NCBI GenBank assembly: GCA_012034595.1
Contig: JAAUPE010000029.1
Coordinates: 1 to 57,459, forward strand
DNA length: 57,459 bases
Source: Calothrix sp. CSU_2_0
GTDB lineage: Bacteria; Cyanobacteriota; Cyanobacteriia; Cyanobacteriales; Nostocaceae
Reading direction: 5' to 3'
Made by a program: the position numbers and the translations under genes. Each line of letters begins with the position of its first letter. Position 1 is the stretch's first letter. Positions 8,680-18,414 of this stretch are shown here, piece by piece. A model generated the notes under the pieces. It did no database searches. It was not told the origin of the DNA and saw only the letters and a list, made by a program, of their open reading frames with translations.

Positions 8680-10317
8680 ATGTCATCTTCTTTATTTTCA
8701 TCAGAACATCTTTTATTCACCCCAGCAACCCCCAAACATGACGCAATCCCGCTAATTTTTGCCTTTCCAAACGAGTACACCGTTGGTATTACTAGTCTTG
8801 GTTATCAAGTCGTTTGGTCAACTTTAGCAATACGAGACGATTTAGAAGTAAGTCGTCTATTTACAGACATTAGTGAAACACTTCCCCGACAATCAGAAAT
8901 ATTAGGTTTCTCCGTTTCTTGGGAATTAGATTATGTCAATATTTTAAATTTGCTCGAATCTTTAAATATTCCCATTCGTGCCCATCTCCGCAATCAAAAT
9001 CACCCGATAGTTTTTGGTGGTGGACCAGTTTTAACTGCGAATCCAGAACCATTTGCAGAATTTTTTGATGTCATCCTTTTAGGTGATGGTGAAAACTTAT
9101 TAGGTAATTTCATTGATGCTTATAAAGAAGTTAGAAATGCCGATAAACAAACTCAATTAAAAGCACTCGCACAAGTTCCCGGTATTTACGTTCCTAGTTT
9201 GTACCAAGTCGAATATCACAGCTTAGATGGTGCGATTAAATCGATTCAACCAATTTCATCGGAAACACCTGCCGTAATCCAAAAACAAACCTATCGTGGC
9301 AATACCCTATCTGCATCTACAGTAGTTACAGAAAAAGCCGCATGGGAAAATATTTTCATGGTGGAAGTGGTGCGGAGTTGTCCGGAAATGTGCCGTTTTT
9401 GCTTGGCTAGTTATCTTACATTACCATTTAGAACTGCGAGTTTAGAAGGTTCATTAATTCCTGCGATCGCACGAGGTTTGGAAGTCACGAATCGTTTGGG
9501 TTTGTTGGGTGCTTCGGTGACTCAGCATCCTGAGTTTGATGATTTACTTAATTATATTAATCAGCCAAAATACGATGATGTCCGCTTAAGTATTGCTTCT
9601 GTACGGACAAATACTGTAACTGAGGAATTAGCGCGAACTCTAGCAAAACGTGATACCAAATCTTTGACAATAGCTGTTGAAAGCGGTTCGGAAAAAGTTC
9701 GCAAAATTATTAATAAGAAATTAGAACAAGATGATATTATCAAAGCCGCAGTTAATGCAAAAGTTGGGGGATTATCGGGATTAAAGTTATATGGAATGGT
9801 GGGAATTCCAGGTGAGGAAGCGGCAGATTTGGATGCGACTGTAGGGATGATGAAAACAATTAAAAAAGTTGCACCTGGGTTAAGGTTGACTTTTGGTTGC
9901 AGCACTTTTGTTCCCAAAGCCCATACGCCTTTTCAATGGTATGGTGTGAATAAACAAGCTGAGAAAAGACTACAATTTTTGCAAAAGCAATTAAAACCGC
10001 AAGGGATTGATTTTCGTCCTGAAAGTTATAATTGGTCGATTATTCAAGCTTTGTTATCCCGTGGTGATAGAAGACTTTCTAAGTTATTAGAATTAACGCG
10101 AGATTTTGGTGATTCTTTGGGTAGTTATAAACGTGCTTTTAAAGAGTTGAAGGGGCAAATTCCCGATTTGAGTTTTTATGTTTATGATGAATGGGAAAAC
10201 GAGCAGATTTTACCTTGGCATCATTTGCAAGGTGCATTACCGCAATCTACGTTATTAAAGCATTTAGATGAGGCAAAAAGTATTATGCAATCATCGTTTC
10301 ACCAATCATATCATTGA
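8680..10317 (+). CDS. B12-binding domain / radical SAM protein
   Basis: This 545-residue protein has an N-terminal cobalamin-binding-like Rossmann region (about residues 30-150, including GFSVSWELDYVNIL and VFGGGPVLTANPEPFAEFFD with LLGDGE). A radical SAM barrel follows from about 220. The cluster motif is Cys234-x3-Cys238-x2-Cys241 (SCPEMCRFCLAS). SIASVRTNTVTEELARTLAKR and LTIAVESGSEKVRKIINK are typical SAM-binding strands. The family includes methylthiotransferase-like and B12-dependent methylase enzymes. The substrate here is unknown and no pathway neighbours are present. The start is set by the ATG immediately after a tandem repeat; there is no clear ribosome site. Confidence 0.85.
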   Translation: MSSSLFSSEHLLFTPATPKHDAIPLIFAFPNEYTVGITSLGYQVVWSTLAIRDDLEVSRLFTDISETLPRQSEILGFSVSWELDYVNILNLLESLNIPIRAHLRNQNHPIVFGGGPVLTANPEPFAEFFDVILLGDGENLLGNFIDAYKEVRNADKQTQLKALAQVPGIYVPSLYQVEYHSLDGAIKSIQPISSETPAVIQKQTYRGNTLSASTVVTEKAAWENIFMVEVVRSCPEMCRFCLASYLTLPFRTASLEGSLIPAIARGLEVTNRLGLLGASVTQHPEFDDLLNYINQPKYDDVRLSIASVRTNTVTEELARTLAKRDTKSLTIAVESGSEKVRKIINKKLEQDDIIKAAVNAKVGGLSGLKLYGMVGIPGEEAADLDATVGMMKTIKKVAPGLRLTFGCSTFVPKAHTPFQWYGVNKQAEKRLQFLQKQLKPQGIDFRPESYNWSIIQALLSRGDRRLSKLLELTRDFGDSLGSYKRAFKELKGQIPDLSFYVYDEWENEQILPWHHLQGALPQSTLLKHLDEAKSIMQSSFHQSYH

Positions 10318-10738
10318 TAAAAGCTGATTACCCCGCCCATACGAAAGTAAACAAGCAACACCATTTTTGCTCCCCTTGCCTTGCTCTTCAATCGCGTGGT
10401 TAGGTTAGTATATTTGATGTGACCAAGAAACGCTATATAAATTATATAATTTGAATATGTTGTTTGTCTTGATGTTTTTATTTTCTTCTACCTAAAGAAG
10501 TATAAATTAATAACTAAGGAAATATTTATAAAGACAAAATATTCTAAATTTAGATATCTGTTCCCCTGCTTTAGTTAGATGAGATATTAGTAAATAGTAA
10601 ATAACATTTAAATGTGAGTTGAATAAATAATCATCCTGGGTCATTTGTTAAATAAGGATTTATTTAGCTTATTAGAGAATTTTTAGTCGAGAAAACTCAG
10701 TACTTTTTATTTTTGCTGATACTTTTGGAGGTTTGAAC
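10318..10738. other. Intergenic region upstream of psaJ
   Basis: About 420 AT-rich bases without a gene or a recognised repeat. This presumably includes the promoter and leader of the psaJ-like gene, which has a GGAGG ribosome site. Confidence 0.5.
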
Positions 10739-10888
10739 ATGCAAAATAGTAGCGAGCAGAAAAGATATGCATCTCGTTATTTTTCCTTAGCACCAGTACT
10801 CGCGATTTTGTCAATATCTGTGGCATTTACAATTTGGGCAGTATTTAATTATATCTTCCCAGACCTTCTTTTTCATCCAATGCCATGA
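10739..10888 (+). CDS. psaJ: Photosystem I subunit IX (PsaJ), divergent orphan copy
   Basis: This is a 49-residue single-helix protein with ribosome site GGAGG 9 bases before the ATG. The C-terminus FPDLLFHPMP is the PsaJ hallmark, including the His that ligates a chlorophyll. The N-terminus (about 15 residues, SEQKRYASRYF) and the helix (residues 17-38, LAPVLAILSISVAFTIWAVF) differ from typical PsaJ, which reads roughly TAPVxxxxWxxxxAGxxIEFNRFFPDLLFHP. Aligning the C-termini, the conserved helix Glu, a known chlorophyll ligand, is Val35 here and the following Arg is Tyr38. psaF, the usual upstream partner, is absent. It may be a specialised paralogue rather than the housekeeping subunit. Confidence 0.85.
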   Translation: MQNSSEQKRYASRYFSLAPVLAILSISVAFTIWAVFNYIFPDLLFHPMP

Positions 10889-11059
10889 TGAATTGAAATA
10901 AAATAATTATCCCTTGACTTTGGAATTTAAATTTGAGAATTTTGTTGCGATTTTAGATGTAGAAACTCTGTTTTTTGTGTTTCTACATTTTTTATTATGT
11001 TTTCATTGGTGATATTTTTAGAGATTTTAAAATTACAGATATAAGAGTATCCAAAATCA

Positions 11060-11494
11060 TTAAACTTCTTCGTCAGAATGGCTACCTTTCTCGCGCTTTA
11101 AGGTTTCTTCTAATGCTTGAATTTGTTCCCGTCGTGCTTCCAATTCTAACGAACGACGGGCTAAATCTTGATTTTGTAAAGTTAAATGTTGTCTCCATTG
11201 TTCGGCACGTTCAGCTTCTTGACGGAGATGATCGGGACTAATTCCACTCGAAAGATAAGTTTGTACCAAGTATAATACCCAATTAGTCGCTTCTTCAATT
11301 CTTTCGATATCACCAGTGGGTGATAATTCAACTAAAACCAGCAATTTTTCGGTTAGTAAATTACCCTTTCCCAAAAGAATAAAAGCTTCCTCTGGGATAG
11401 TTACCCACATATTCTCAGCTTCTTGACGTGCTAATAAACGCAATTGATGCTGTTCGAGAAAATTGTTTTTATGAACTTGGGCTAGATACAGCAT
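11060..11494 (-). CDS. Conserved coiled-coil protein of unknown function
   Basis: This is a 144-residue soluble protein. The first 90 residues look globular (MWVTIPEEAFILLG, LLVLVELSPTGDIERIEEATNWVLYLVQTYL). The last 50 (HLRQEAERAEQWRQHLTLQN to the end) are highly charged and predicted as a coiled coil. I do not recognise a named family. The location downstream of valS on the same strand, about 330 bases away, suggests at most loose co-expression. Confidence 0.7.
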   Translation of the reverse strand: MLYLAQVHKNNFLEQHQLRLLARQEAENMWVTIPEEAFILLGKGNLLTEKLLVLVELSPTGDIERIEEATNWVLYLVQTYLSSGISPDHLRQEAERAEQWRQHLTLQNQDLARRSLELEARREQIQALEETLKREKGSHSDEEV

Positions 11495-11822
11495 GACTTA
11501 AATATAAGTTAGGAGTTAGGAATTAATCATTAGAATTGTGTACGCGACTGGGATTACAGTAGAAGTTAGAGTATAGAAGTCAGACGTAAATATAGCTTTC
11601 ATATATGACTTTTGGATTGTTTGACTGTACCTCATATAATTGCAATCTGCTGTATGTTGACATTTTCAAGACACAACCAATCAGCATGTCTCCATAAATC
11701 GTCTTGATTGAGATTGTTCCAAGCTTAAGATTAAAAGCTATTTTGAAATTTAAGAGTTATGAATTTTTAACTCATAACTCCCAAATCCTAACTCCCAAAT
11801 CCTAACTTCCAAATCCTAACCC
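11495..11822. other. Intergenic with tandem repeat
   Basis: No gene is seen. From about 11765 to 11820 there are tandem copies of AACTCCCAAATCCT/AACTTCCAAATCCT ending at the valS stop codon. Confidence 0.6.
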
Positions 11823-14800
11823 TTATGCTAACTTGCGGATACGATCGCGTAAAATTTCCGCTTGTTTTTCGGCTTCTGCGACATTATCGCGTACACTCTG
11901 AATTACTTCTGGTGCAGCGTTATTAACAAAGCCGGGGTTCTTTAGTCTAGCAGAAAGGGAATTGATTTCGCCTTCAATTTTGTCAACCTTTCTCTGAAGT
12001 TTGGCACTAAATGCGGCAATGTCAACAACACCAGTCAAGGGTAAAATAACTTGAACTGTACCAATTACACCAGCGATCGCATTTTCTTCTTGCTGTTCGA
12101 CTTCTGCTGGTTGGGTTTGGGTTGCTGCCATTTCTGTTTGCAATTCATTTTGTAATTTTCGCAGCATTACTTGACAATGCTGTGAAAAAACCCTGACGTG
12201 CTTGAGAATTGAACATATTCTTGCCGATAAACCAAGCAGAATAACCAATCCCGACAAGTTCAAAAAATTGTCCAAACAATGGGATATCATCAAGAGCATC
12301 AGCTGCCGCGATCGCAATCCGCAACAAATACAATCCACCAACTACTTTAAACGCTAATCGCCAATTAATTTGGCTGAATTTAAATTCTTTCTTGGGAATT
12401 GAAGTTTTAGGCTTTTGTTGATTAGCTCCACTTGTAATGGTCAAATTCTCAACTTTTGCCAAATCCCGAATATAAACTTCCCCAGCAGTCAAAATTTTCC
12501 GCTCTTTGCTGCTATCGGTTTGCAAATTAATTGCTACCTTTACCCCAGGTTTGACATCAGCTTCCGCACGTAAATTACGAATCGTCCGAATTGTCCCTAG
12601 TAACAAATCAAACTCTTCTTCCAAAGTTAAATTTACTTGGTTTTCATCAGCTTCCGGATAACTTTGAAGCGACAAACTTGCTTGCGAATCAACATCTTGC
12701 TGAGTCAAAGTATGCCATATTTCCTCAGTAATATGGGGCATATACGGATGCAGTAACTTCAACATTCCTTCTAATACATACGCAAGCGTTTGCTGTGCTG
12801 CTTTTCGCGAATGTGCATCAGCATCCTCAGACAATCGAGATTTAACCAATTCAATATATTGGTCGCAAAAATCACCCCAAATAAACTCATACAAACCATT
12901 TGCCGCTTCCCCCATCCCATAACTACTGATGTAATCATTAGTTTGTTTAATGACCTTGTGATACCGTGAAAGTATCCATTTATCGCTGAGTTCAGTAGGA
13001 TTGGGAACACCTAATTGTAAAGGACTTTGCCCGTCCAGATTCATCATCACAAACCGCGATGCATTCCAGATTTTGTTAGCAAAATTACGGGCAGCTTCAA
13101 CAGAACCCGACTCATTTTTTTTGCGATCGTAATCGAAGCGAATATTTTGTCCCGCACCAGTCACTTCCTTAATTAAGTAGAAACGTAGCGCATCAGTACC
13201 ATACTTCTCAATCAATAATAAAGGGTCAATGCCATTATTCAGCGACTTCGACATTTTCTTACCCTTTTCATCGAGAACCAAACCGTGGATATAAACATCC
13301 TCAAACGGTATTTTTCCCGTGAAATGGGTTCCCATCATCGTCATTCTCGCCACCCAGAAGAAAATAATATCAAAGCCAGTTACAAGTACACTAGTAGGAT
13401 AATACTTCTCTAAATCAGGGGTTTGTTCCGACCATCCCAACGTCGAAAAGGGCCATAATCCCGCAGAAAACCATGTATCCAATACATCTGGGTCCCGTTC
13501 CAGTTTAACACCATCACCAAACTGCTGTTTTGCCTTTTCCCAAGCATCCGCATCACTTTTTGCCACAACAAACGGCGTAGTCTCAGTAATTTCACCATTT
13601 GTTTCACTGACCGCATACCAAGCCGGAATTTGATGTCCCCACCAAAGTTGACGGGAAATACACCAATCATCGAGCTTCACCAACCAATCGCGGTAAACCT
13701 TCGACCAACGCTGAGGGACAAAATTAGGTGAATTTTCGTTATCTAAACATGCCAGAGTTTTATCGGCAAGGGGGCGAATTTTGACAAACCACTGGGTCGA
13801 GAGTAAAGGCTCCACAGGAACCTTCCCCCGCTCGCTGTAGGGTACAGTGTGCTTGTAGTCCTCTATTTTGACCAAAACTCCGTCCGCGTCCAGTCTAGCG
13901 ACAACATTCTTCCGAGCCACAAAACGGTCTTGTCCTTGAAATTCCCCCGCATTTTCATTGAGCGTACCGTTGCGATTCATAATATTGATAAACGGCAAAT
14001 TGTGACGCTTACCCATTTGGAAATCATTTGGATCGTGGGCAGGAGTCACCTTGACGCAGCCAGTACCAAAACTAGGGTCAACCAACTCATCAGCAATAAC
14101 GGGGATTTCCCGATTCATAATTGGTAAAGTCACCGTTTTGCCAATGAAACTTTGATAGCGTTCGTCATCAGGATTAACCGCGATCGCAGTATCTCCGAGC
14201 ATAGTTTCTGGACGGGTTGTTGCCACTTCCAGATATCCCGAACCATCGGTAAGTGGGTAACGGAAATGCCAGAGGTTTCCATTTATCTCCTTTTGGTCAA
14301 CTTCCAAATCGGAAACCGCAGACTGGGATTCTGGACACCAGTTAACCAAATACTCACCGCGATAAATCAAACCTTCATCGTAAAGACTCACAAAAGCTTC
14401 TAAAACAGCCTTTGATAAACCTTCATCAAGTGTAAACCGTTCCCGCGTCCAATCCACCGACACACCCAACCGTCGCAATTGACCGACAATATTCCCCTTC
14501 GACTCCGCTTTCCACTGCCAAGCTCGTTCTAGAAATTTCTCCCGTCCGATATCATAGCGGGTTTTTTTCTCTTCCTTGAGTTGCTTTTCCAGGATACTTT
14601 GGACTGCAATACTCGCATGGTCGGTTCCAGGAAGGAATAAAGTATTTTTCCCTTTCATGCGGTGATAACGGACTAATACATCGATAAGTGAGTTCCCGAA
14701 AGCATGTCCCATGTGCAAGCTTCCAGTAACGTTTGGTGGGGGAATAACTATGCAGTAGGGTTCACCAGGTTTACTCGGATCGGCTTTGTAGATGTTGTTT

Positions 14801-14886
14801 TCTTCCCAAAATTTCTGCCATTTTGTTTCGGCTGCTTTGGAGTCGTAAATGCTGGGGAGGTTGATGTTAGGTGTTGTTGCGGTCAT
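11823..14886 (-). CDS. valS: Valyl-tRNA synthetase with CAAD membrane domain, frameshifted
   Basis: Class I valyl-tRNA synthetase: [15 protein letters not shown] (HIGH motif, about residue 50) and [12 protein letters not shown] (KMSKS motif) are intact, followed by the anticodon-binding domain. From about residue 830 it carries a cyanobacterial CAAD insert with two hydrophobic helices ([18 protein letters not shown] and [15 protein letters not shown]), which anchors such synthetases to thylakoid membranes. After CAAD the frame breaks: the main frame stops at 12145, while the C-terminal coiled-coil arm ([13 protein letters not shown] to DRIRKLA) continues in another frame to 11823. Removing one T from the T6 run (minus-strand GGTTTTTTCAC, about 12186) joins them as [17 protein letters not shown]. 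Catalysis would survive truncation. Confidence 0.9.
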
Positions 14887-15013
14887 GCTGGGAATAATTA
14901 ATGTGGAAGGACTTTTGTTTACTTTTATCTATAAATTTTGCCACAGGGTTTGGTGAGTGGTTGAGATAAATAGGGAATTATCAAATTAAGTATATATTTA
15001 GGAGTTAAGAGGA

Positions 15014-15096
15014 TGAACCGCCGAGACGCAGAGAGAACTTGCTGGGGTCGGTTTCCGTCCCAGCAAAGTTCGGGAGAACGCCAAGGGAAGAGAGCC
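15014..15096. repeat. Left arm of inverted repeat around the GxxExxY gene
   Basis: AACCGCCGAGACGCAGAGAG...AACGCCAAGGGAAGA is the household repeat that occurs inverted at 15476-15541. It is interrupted by a small palindrome (about 15048-15080, TTGCTGGG / CCCAGCAA with apex GTCGGTTTCCGT). Confidence 0.75.
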
Positions 15097-15115
15097 AAGT
15101 CAGGAGATTGATAGT

Positions 15116-15475
15116 TTGGCTTATGCTGTAATTGGTGCTGCAATTGAGGTACATAGGGTTTTGGGTCCAGGTTTTTTAGAGTCTGTTTATCATCAAGCTT
15201 TAAAGTTAGAGTTTCAGATGCGAGGAATTCCGCACCAGTATAAATCTCATATCGCAATTGAGTATAAGGGTTATCAGGTGGGGGAAGGTGAATTAGATTT
15301 TTTAGTCGCTGACATGTTAATAGTTGAATTGAAGGCAGTCGCGCAATTGGCTCCAGTTCACCATGCTCAGGTGATTGCATATTTGAAAGCAACGAATAAT
15401 TCTTTAGGTCTTTTGATTAACTTTAATGTTCCCGTACTACAAGAAGGTATCAAACGCATAATACTCTCTAACTAA
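15116..15475 (+). CDS. GxxExxY protein (PD-(D/E)XK nuclease-like)
   Basis: This 119-residue protein of the GxxExxY family carries the name motif GPGFLESVYHQAL and a nuclease-like core GELDFLVADMLIVELKAV (Asp...Glu-x-Lys). The function of the family is unclear; it is predicted to be PD-(D/E)XK-fold and is abundant in cyanobacteria. A TTG codon at 15116 opens the conserved part, but the frame stays open upstream (EIDS and further), and family members often start about 15 residues earlier inside the flanking repeat, so the true start is uncertain. The gene sits exactly between inverted copies of an AACCGCC...GACGCAGAGAACGCCAAG repeat. Confidence 0.8.
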   Translation: MAYAVIGAAIEVHRVLGPGFLESVYHQALKLEFQMRGIPHQYKSHIAIEYKGYQVGEGELDFLVADMLIVELKAVAQLAPVHHAQVIAYLKATNNSLGLLINFNVPVLQEGIKRIILSN

Positions 15476-15541
15476 CTCTTCCTCTTCTTGGCGTTCTCTG
15501 CGTCTACCTACGGAAGCCACTTCGTGTCTATGGCGGTTTAA
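15476..15541. repeat. Right arm of inverted repeat around the GxxExxY gene
   Basis: CTTGGCGTTCTCTGCGTCT ... TATGGCGGTTT is the reverse complement of the left arm at 15014. It contains its own small insert (about 15510-15530, ACGGAAGCCACTTCGTG). Confidence 0.75.
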
Positions 15542-15545
15542 TATT

Positions 15546-16784
15546 ATGTCAAAACCCTGGACATTCATCCCAACTCTTTACTTTACCCAAGGTATACCCA
15601 ATACCATCATCAATACAGTTTCTCCCATCCTTTACAAACGTCTCGGCATTAGCAACGACCAAATCACATTTTGGACTAGTTTTTTGAACTTACCTTGGGT
15701 TCTCAAAATGTTGTGGGCACCCTTTATAGATACCAATTCAACTAAACGCACATGGATGTTAATTACCCAGTTTGCCATGTTTGCTTGTTTGGCATTTGTT
15801 GCCATTTCTCTACAGTTACCAAACTTCTTTTTTGTCTCTTTAATAGTATTTGCGATCGCGGCTTTTATTTCGGCTACTTATGACATCGCGACTGATGGCT
15901 TTTACATGTTAGCGCTATCGACCGAACAGCAGGCTTTTTTTGTTGGTTTTCGCTCGCTATTTTTTAGGTTGGCGGTGTTATTTGGTTCGGGTTTTTTAGT
16001 ATTTATGGCTGGAAAGTTGGAAGTTTATTTCCAGAATGTTCGATTGGCTTGGGCTGCGGTTTTTGCTTTTACGGCGCTATTATTTGTTCTGTTATTTATT
16101 TATCATCGTTTAATTCTACCAAAACCTGATTATGATATCCCTAATAAATCAATAGAAAATACAAAAATACCTTTTGCTGTCATAGTTAGTTCTTATTTTA
16201 GCCAAACCAAAATTAGTGCAATTCTCGCTTTTCTTTTGCTTTATCGTTTTGGTGAAGCAATGCTTGTCAAACTCGCTTCTTTATTTTTATTAGACCCAAT
16301 TAATAAAGGTGGTTTAGGTCTTTCTACGCAAACTGTTGGTTTAGTTTACGGTACATTTGGGGTAATTTCTTTAATTGCTGGGGGAATTTTAGGTGGTTTT
16401 ATTATTTCCCGATATGGTTTGAAAAAATGTCTGTTACCAATGGCTTTGGCTTTAAATATTCCCGATATATTTTATGTTTATATGGCTGCTGCTAAACCGG
16501 CTTTGCCATTTGTATATTTGCTTGTGTCTCTGGAGCAATTTGGTTATGGTTTGGGTTTTACTGCTTTCACTGTGTATTTACTTTATCTTTGCAAAGGTGA
16601 ATATAAAACCTCTCACTATGCGATATCAACTGGATTGATGGCTTTAGGATTAATGATTCCCGGTGCAATTAGCGGAGCAATTCAACAACAAATAGGATAT
16701 ACTTCGTTTTTTATTCTTGTTTGTATATTAACAATACCGGGAATAATTTCCATCTTTTTTATTCCATTAGATGAGTCTAATTAA
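15546..16784 (+). CDS. MFS transporter, AmpG/PAT-like
   Basis: This 412-residue integral inner-membrane protein has about 12 hydrophobic segments spread along the whole length. The N-terminus YFTQGIPNTIINTVSPILYKRLG and the loop PWVLKMLWAPFID are characteristic of the AmpG-like branch of the major facilitator superfamily (muropeptide permease and acetyl-CoA transporter relatives). The likely role is import of cell-wall fragments or a related solute, but the substrate is not evident. The gene begins within a few bases of the inverted repeat that flanks the GxxExxY gene; no operon partner follows on the same strand. Confidence 0.85.
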   Translation: MSKPWTFIPTLYFTQGIPNTIINTVSPILYKRLGISNDQITFWTSFLNLPWVLKMLWAPFIDTNSTKRTWMLITQFAMFACLAFVAISLQLPNFFFVSLIVFAIAAFISATYDIATDGFYMLALSTEQQAFFVGFRSLFFRLAVLFGSGFLVFMAGKLEVYFQNVRLAWAAVFAFTALLFVLLFIYHRLILPKPDYDIPNKSIENTKIPFAVIVSSYFSQTKISAILAFLLLYRFGEAMLVKLASLFLLDPINKGGLGLSTQTVGLVYGTFGVISLIAGGILGGFIISRYGLKKCLLPMALALNIPDIFYVYMAAAKPALPFVYLLVSLEQFGYGLGFTAFTVYLLYLCKGEYKTSHYAISTGLMALGLMIPGAISGAIQQQIGYTSFFILVCILTIPGIISIFFIPLDESN

Positions 16785-16837
16785 TTTTTAATCAGGATTC
16801 CTATATTATTTAATTTTGTTAATTATCATAATTCTCT

Positions 16838-16862
16838 GTAGGGGCTAACGGCTGTTAGCCCT
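16838..16862. repeat. REP-like palindrome GTAGGGGCTAACGGC/GTTAGCCCTA
   Basis: Perfect-arm palindrome (GGGGCTAAC / GTTAGCCC) of a family with relatives at 18352, 22845 and 43971. Confidence 0.75.
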
Positions 16863-16878
16863 AATTTTATTAATAATC

Positions 16879-18150
16879 TTATTTCACCTTACTGAAAAGA
16901 CGATAATACAACCAAGTTGTAATTTCCTTAATCGGGAAAAATATATAAGTCAAAGGATTAATTGTGACAACAATATTACGAAAATCACGCTTTGCTAAAA
17001 ATACAATTCCCTTGGCAACCTGCTGTGGTGACATCACACCATAAGGATTAAGTTGACTTTTAAATGGTCCAAGAATTAACTTACGAATTACACAAGTATC
17101 ATCTAAACGTTTGAGAGTAACAATATCCCCTAAAGCCCGTTTACTAAGTTCGTAAAGTGGGCTGAATGCAGGTGATACTTCAGCTTCCGAAGTATTGACC
17201 CAAATTTCCTTTGTTGCCTTTGATTGCGCTCCTGTTACCGTACTAGAAAATATATCAATTAATCGCAGTGCTGAAAAAGTATTAATTTCATAGGAAGAAT
17301 TAATTGCCTCAGTCGTGCGATCGCTATGAACATTGACTCCGTGATTGATAATTAATATATCGATTTTCTCGAATTTTTCTTTTAATTCCGCTTCCTTACC
17401 CATCTCCCACGACATCACCTTGAAGCGATTATTTTCACTATTTCCCGCAGCTAATTTATTGGGATTGGTGGTTAATGCTAAAACTTTCGCATTCTGCTTT
17501 AATAATTCCACAGTTAAAGCTTCCCCCAATGCACCGGAAGCACCTGTAATTGCGATCGCTTTTCCTTGAAGTGATAACCCGGTTCCCAAAATTCGATCTA
17601 CCAATGGAAACACACCGCTATAGTAAGCATTCACATTATCAAAATGATGTCGCCAATGGTAACTGCGATTAACCCACCAAACTGATGGTGTAGTGTCCAA
17701 ATCTCCGGGTTGGTGAGCATAATCTGTATCGATTGTACCCAGGAAATATCGCATACTGGCGGCATACATAAAGGTTCCTGCATACAAAACCCCCAACCAC
17801 AATCCCAATTGCTTGCTAAACAAGGCAACCAGTGTCACGACTATCAACAACAAACCGGATTCAAACATGTCATGGTACAACTGAGAATCTTGATAAGCTT
17901 TAGCAGATACCAATGATAAATCCCGTCGATATGCTGCATGGTGCTTGTTGTGCCATTTGGCTAACCAATCGACTTGGTGACACAATGCATGGTAGCTATC
18001 TCTCAACACTTCAACTAGTAGAAGGGAGAATAATCCCCACAAAGCAAAGCGAGAACCGATGTTTAGTAAATCCACTAAATCCCAATCAATTGGTAAATTT
18101 GCCCCCAACCTCGCTAACGCTTCTGTAATCATCTCCATAGTCTTTTGCAT
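16879..18150 (-). CDS. Fatty-acid-hydroxylase-like / short-chain dehydrogenase fusion
   Basis: This 423-residue protein has an N-terminal sterol-desaturase/fatty-acid-hydroxylase-like membrane domain (about residues 1-190). It has hydrophobic helices and histidine clusters HALCHQ, WHNKHH and HHFDNV that could hold a di-iron centre. A C-terminal SDR domain (about 195-400) has nucleotide-binding motif ITGASGALGEAL, the INHG strand and a Ser...Tyr-x3-Lys-like set (YELSKRAL). I recall this two-domain arrangement as 'bifunctional sterol desaturase/short chain dehydrogenase' in cyanobacteria. The substrate is unknown; a lipid oxidoreductase role in membranes is inferred. It is alone between divergent and convergent neighbours. 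Confidence 0.85.
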   Translation of the reverse strand: MQKTMEMITEALARLGANLPIDWDLVDLLNIGSRFALWGLFSLLLVEVLRDSYHALCHQVDWLAKWHNKHHAAYRRDLSLVSAKAYQDSQLYHDMFESGLLLIVVTLVALFSKQLGLWLGVLYAGTFMYAASMRYFLGTIDTDYAHQPGDLDTTPSVWWVNRSYHWRHHFDNVNAYYSGVFPLVDRILGTGLSLQGKAIAITGASGALGEALTVELLKQNAKVLALTTNPNKLAAGNSENNRFKVMSWEMGKEAELKEKFEKIDILIINHGVNVHSDRTTEAINSSYEINTFSALRLIDIFSSTVTGAQSKATKEIWVNTSEAEVSPAFSPLYELSKRALGDIVTLKRLDDTCVIRKLILGPFKSQLNPYGVMSPQQVAKGIVFLAKRDFRNIVVTINPLTYIFFPIKEITTWLYYRLFSKVK

Positions 18151-18351
18151 CAGAGTATCTAATAAATTACCGTTAATATCTCTTCATAATCCTATAGGTA
18201 CAGGCGGCTAATGGTCGAGTTTTAGGGCAAACTTATTTTACAGAAATTATTTTCGGTCAAACAACACATATTTTAGCTACGATGTGAGCGATCGCAACTA
18301 ACAGACTCTAGAAATCGGGTTTCTCCCCCAACGAGAAAACCTACTAAATAA

Positions 18352-18375
18352 GGGCAAACAACCGTTTGCCCCTAC
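18352..18375. repeat. REP-like palindrome GGGCAAAC/GTTTGCCCCTAC
   Basis: Member of the GGGCAAACxACCGTTTGCCC family, lying just beyond the cyclase gene. Confidence 0.75.
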
Positions 18376-18414
18376 GGAATTATGGTAATTTGCGGGAGAT
18401 TTGTAGTACGTAGT

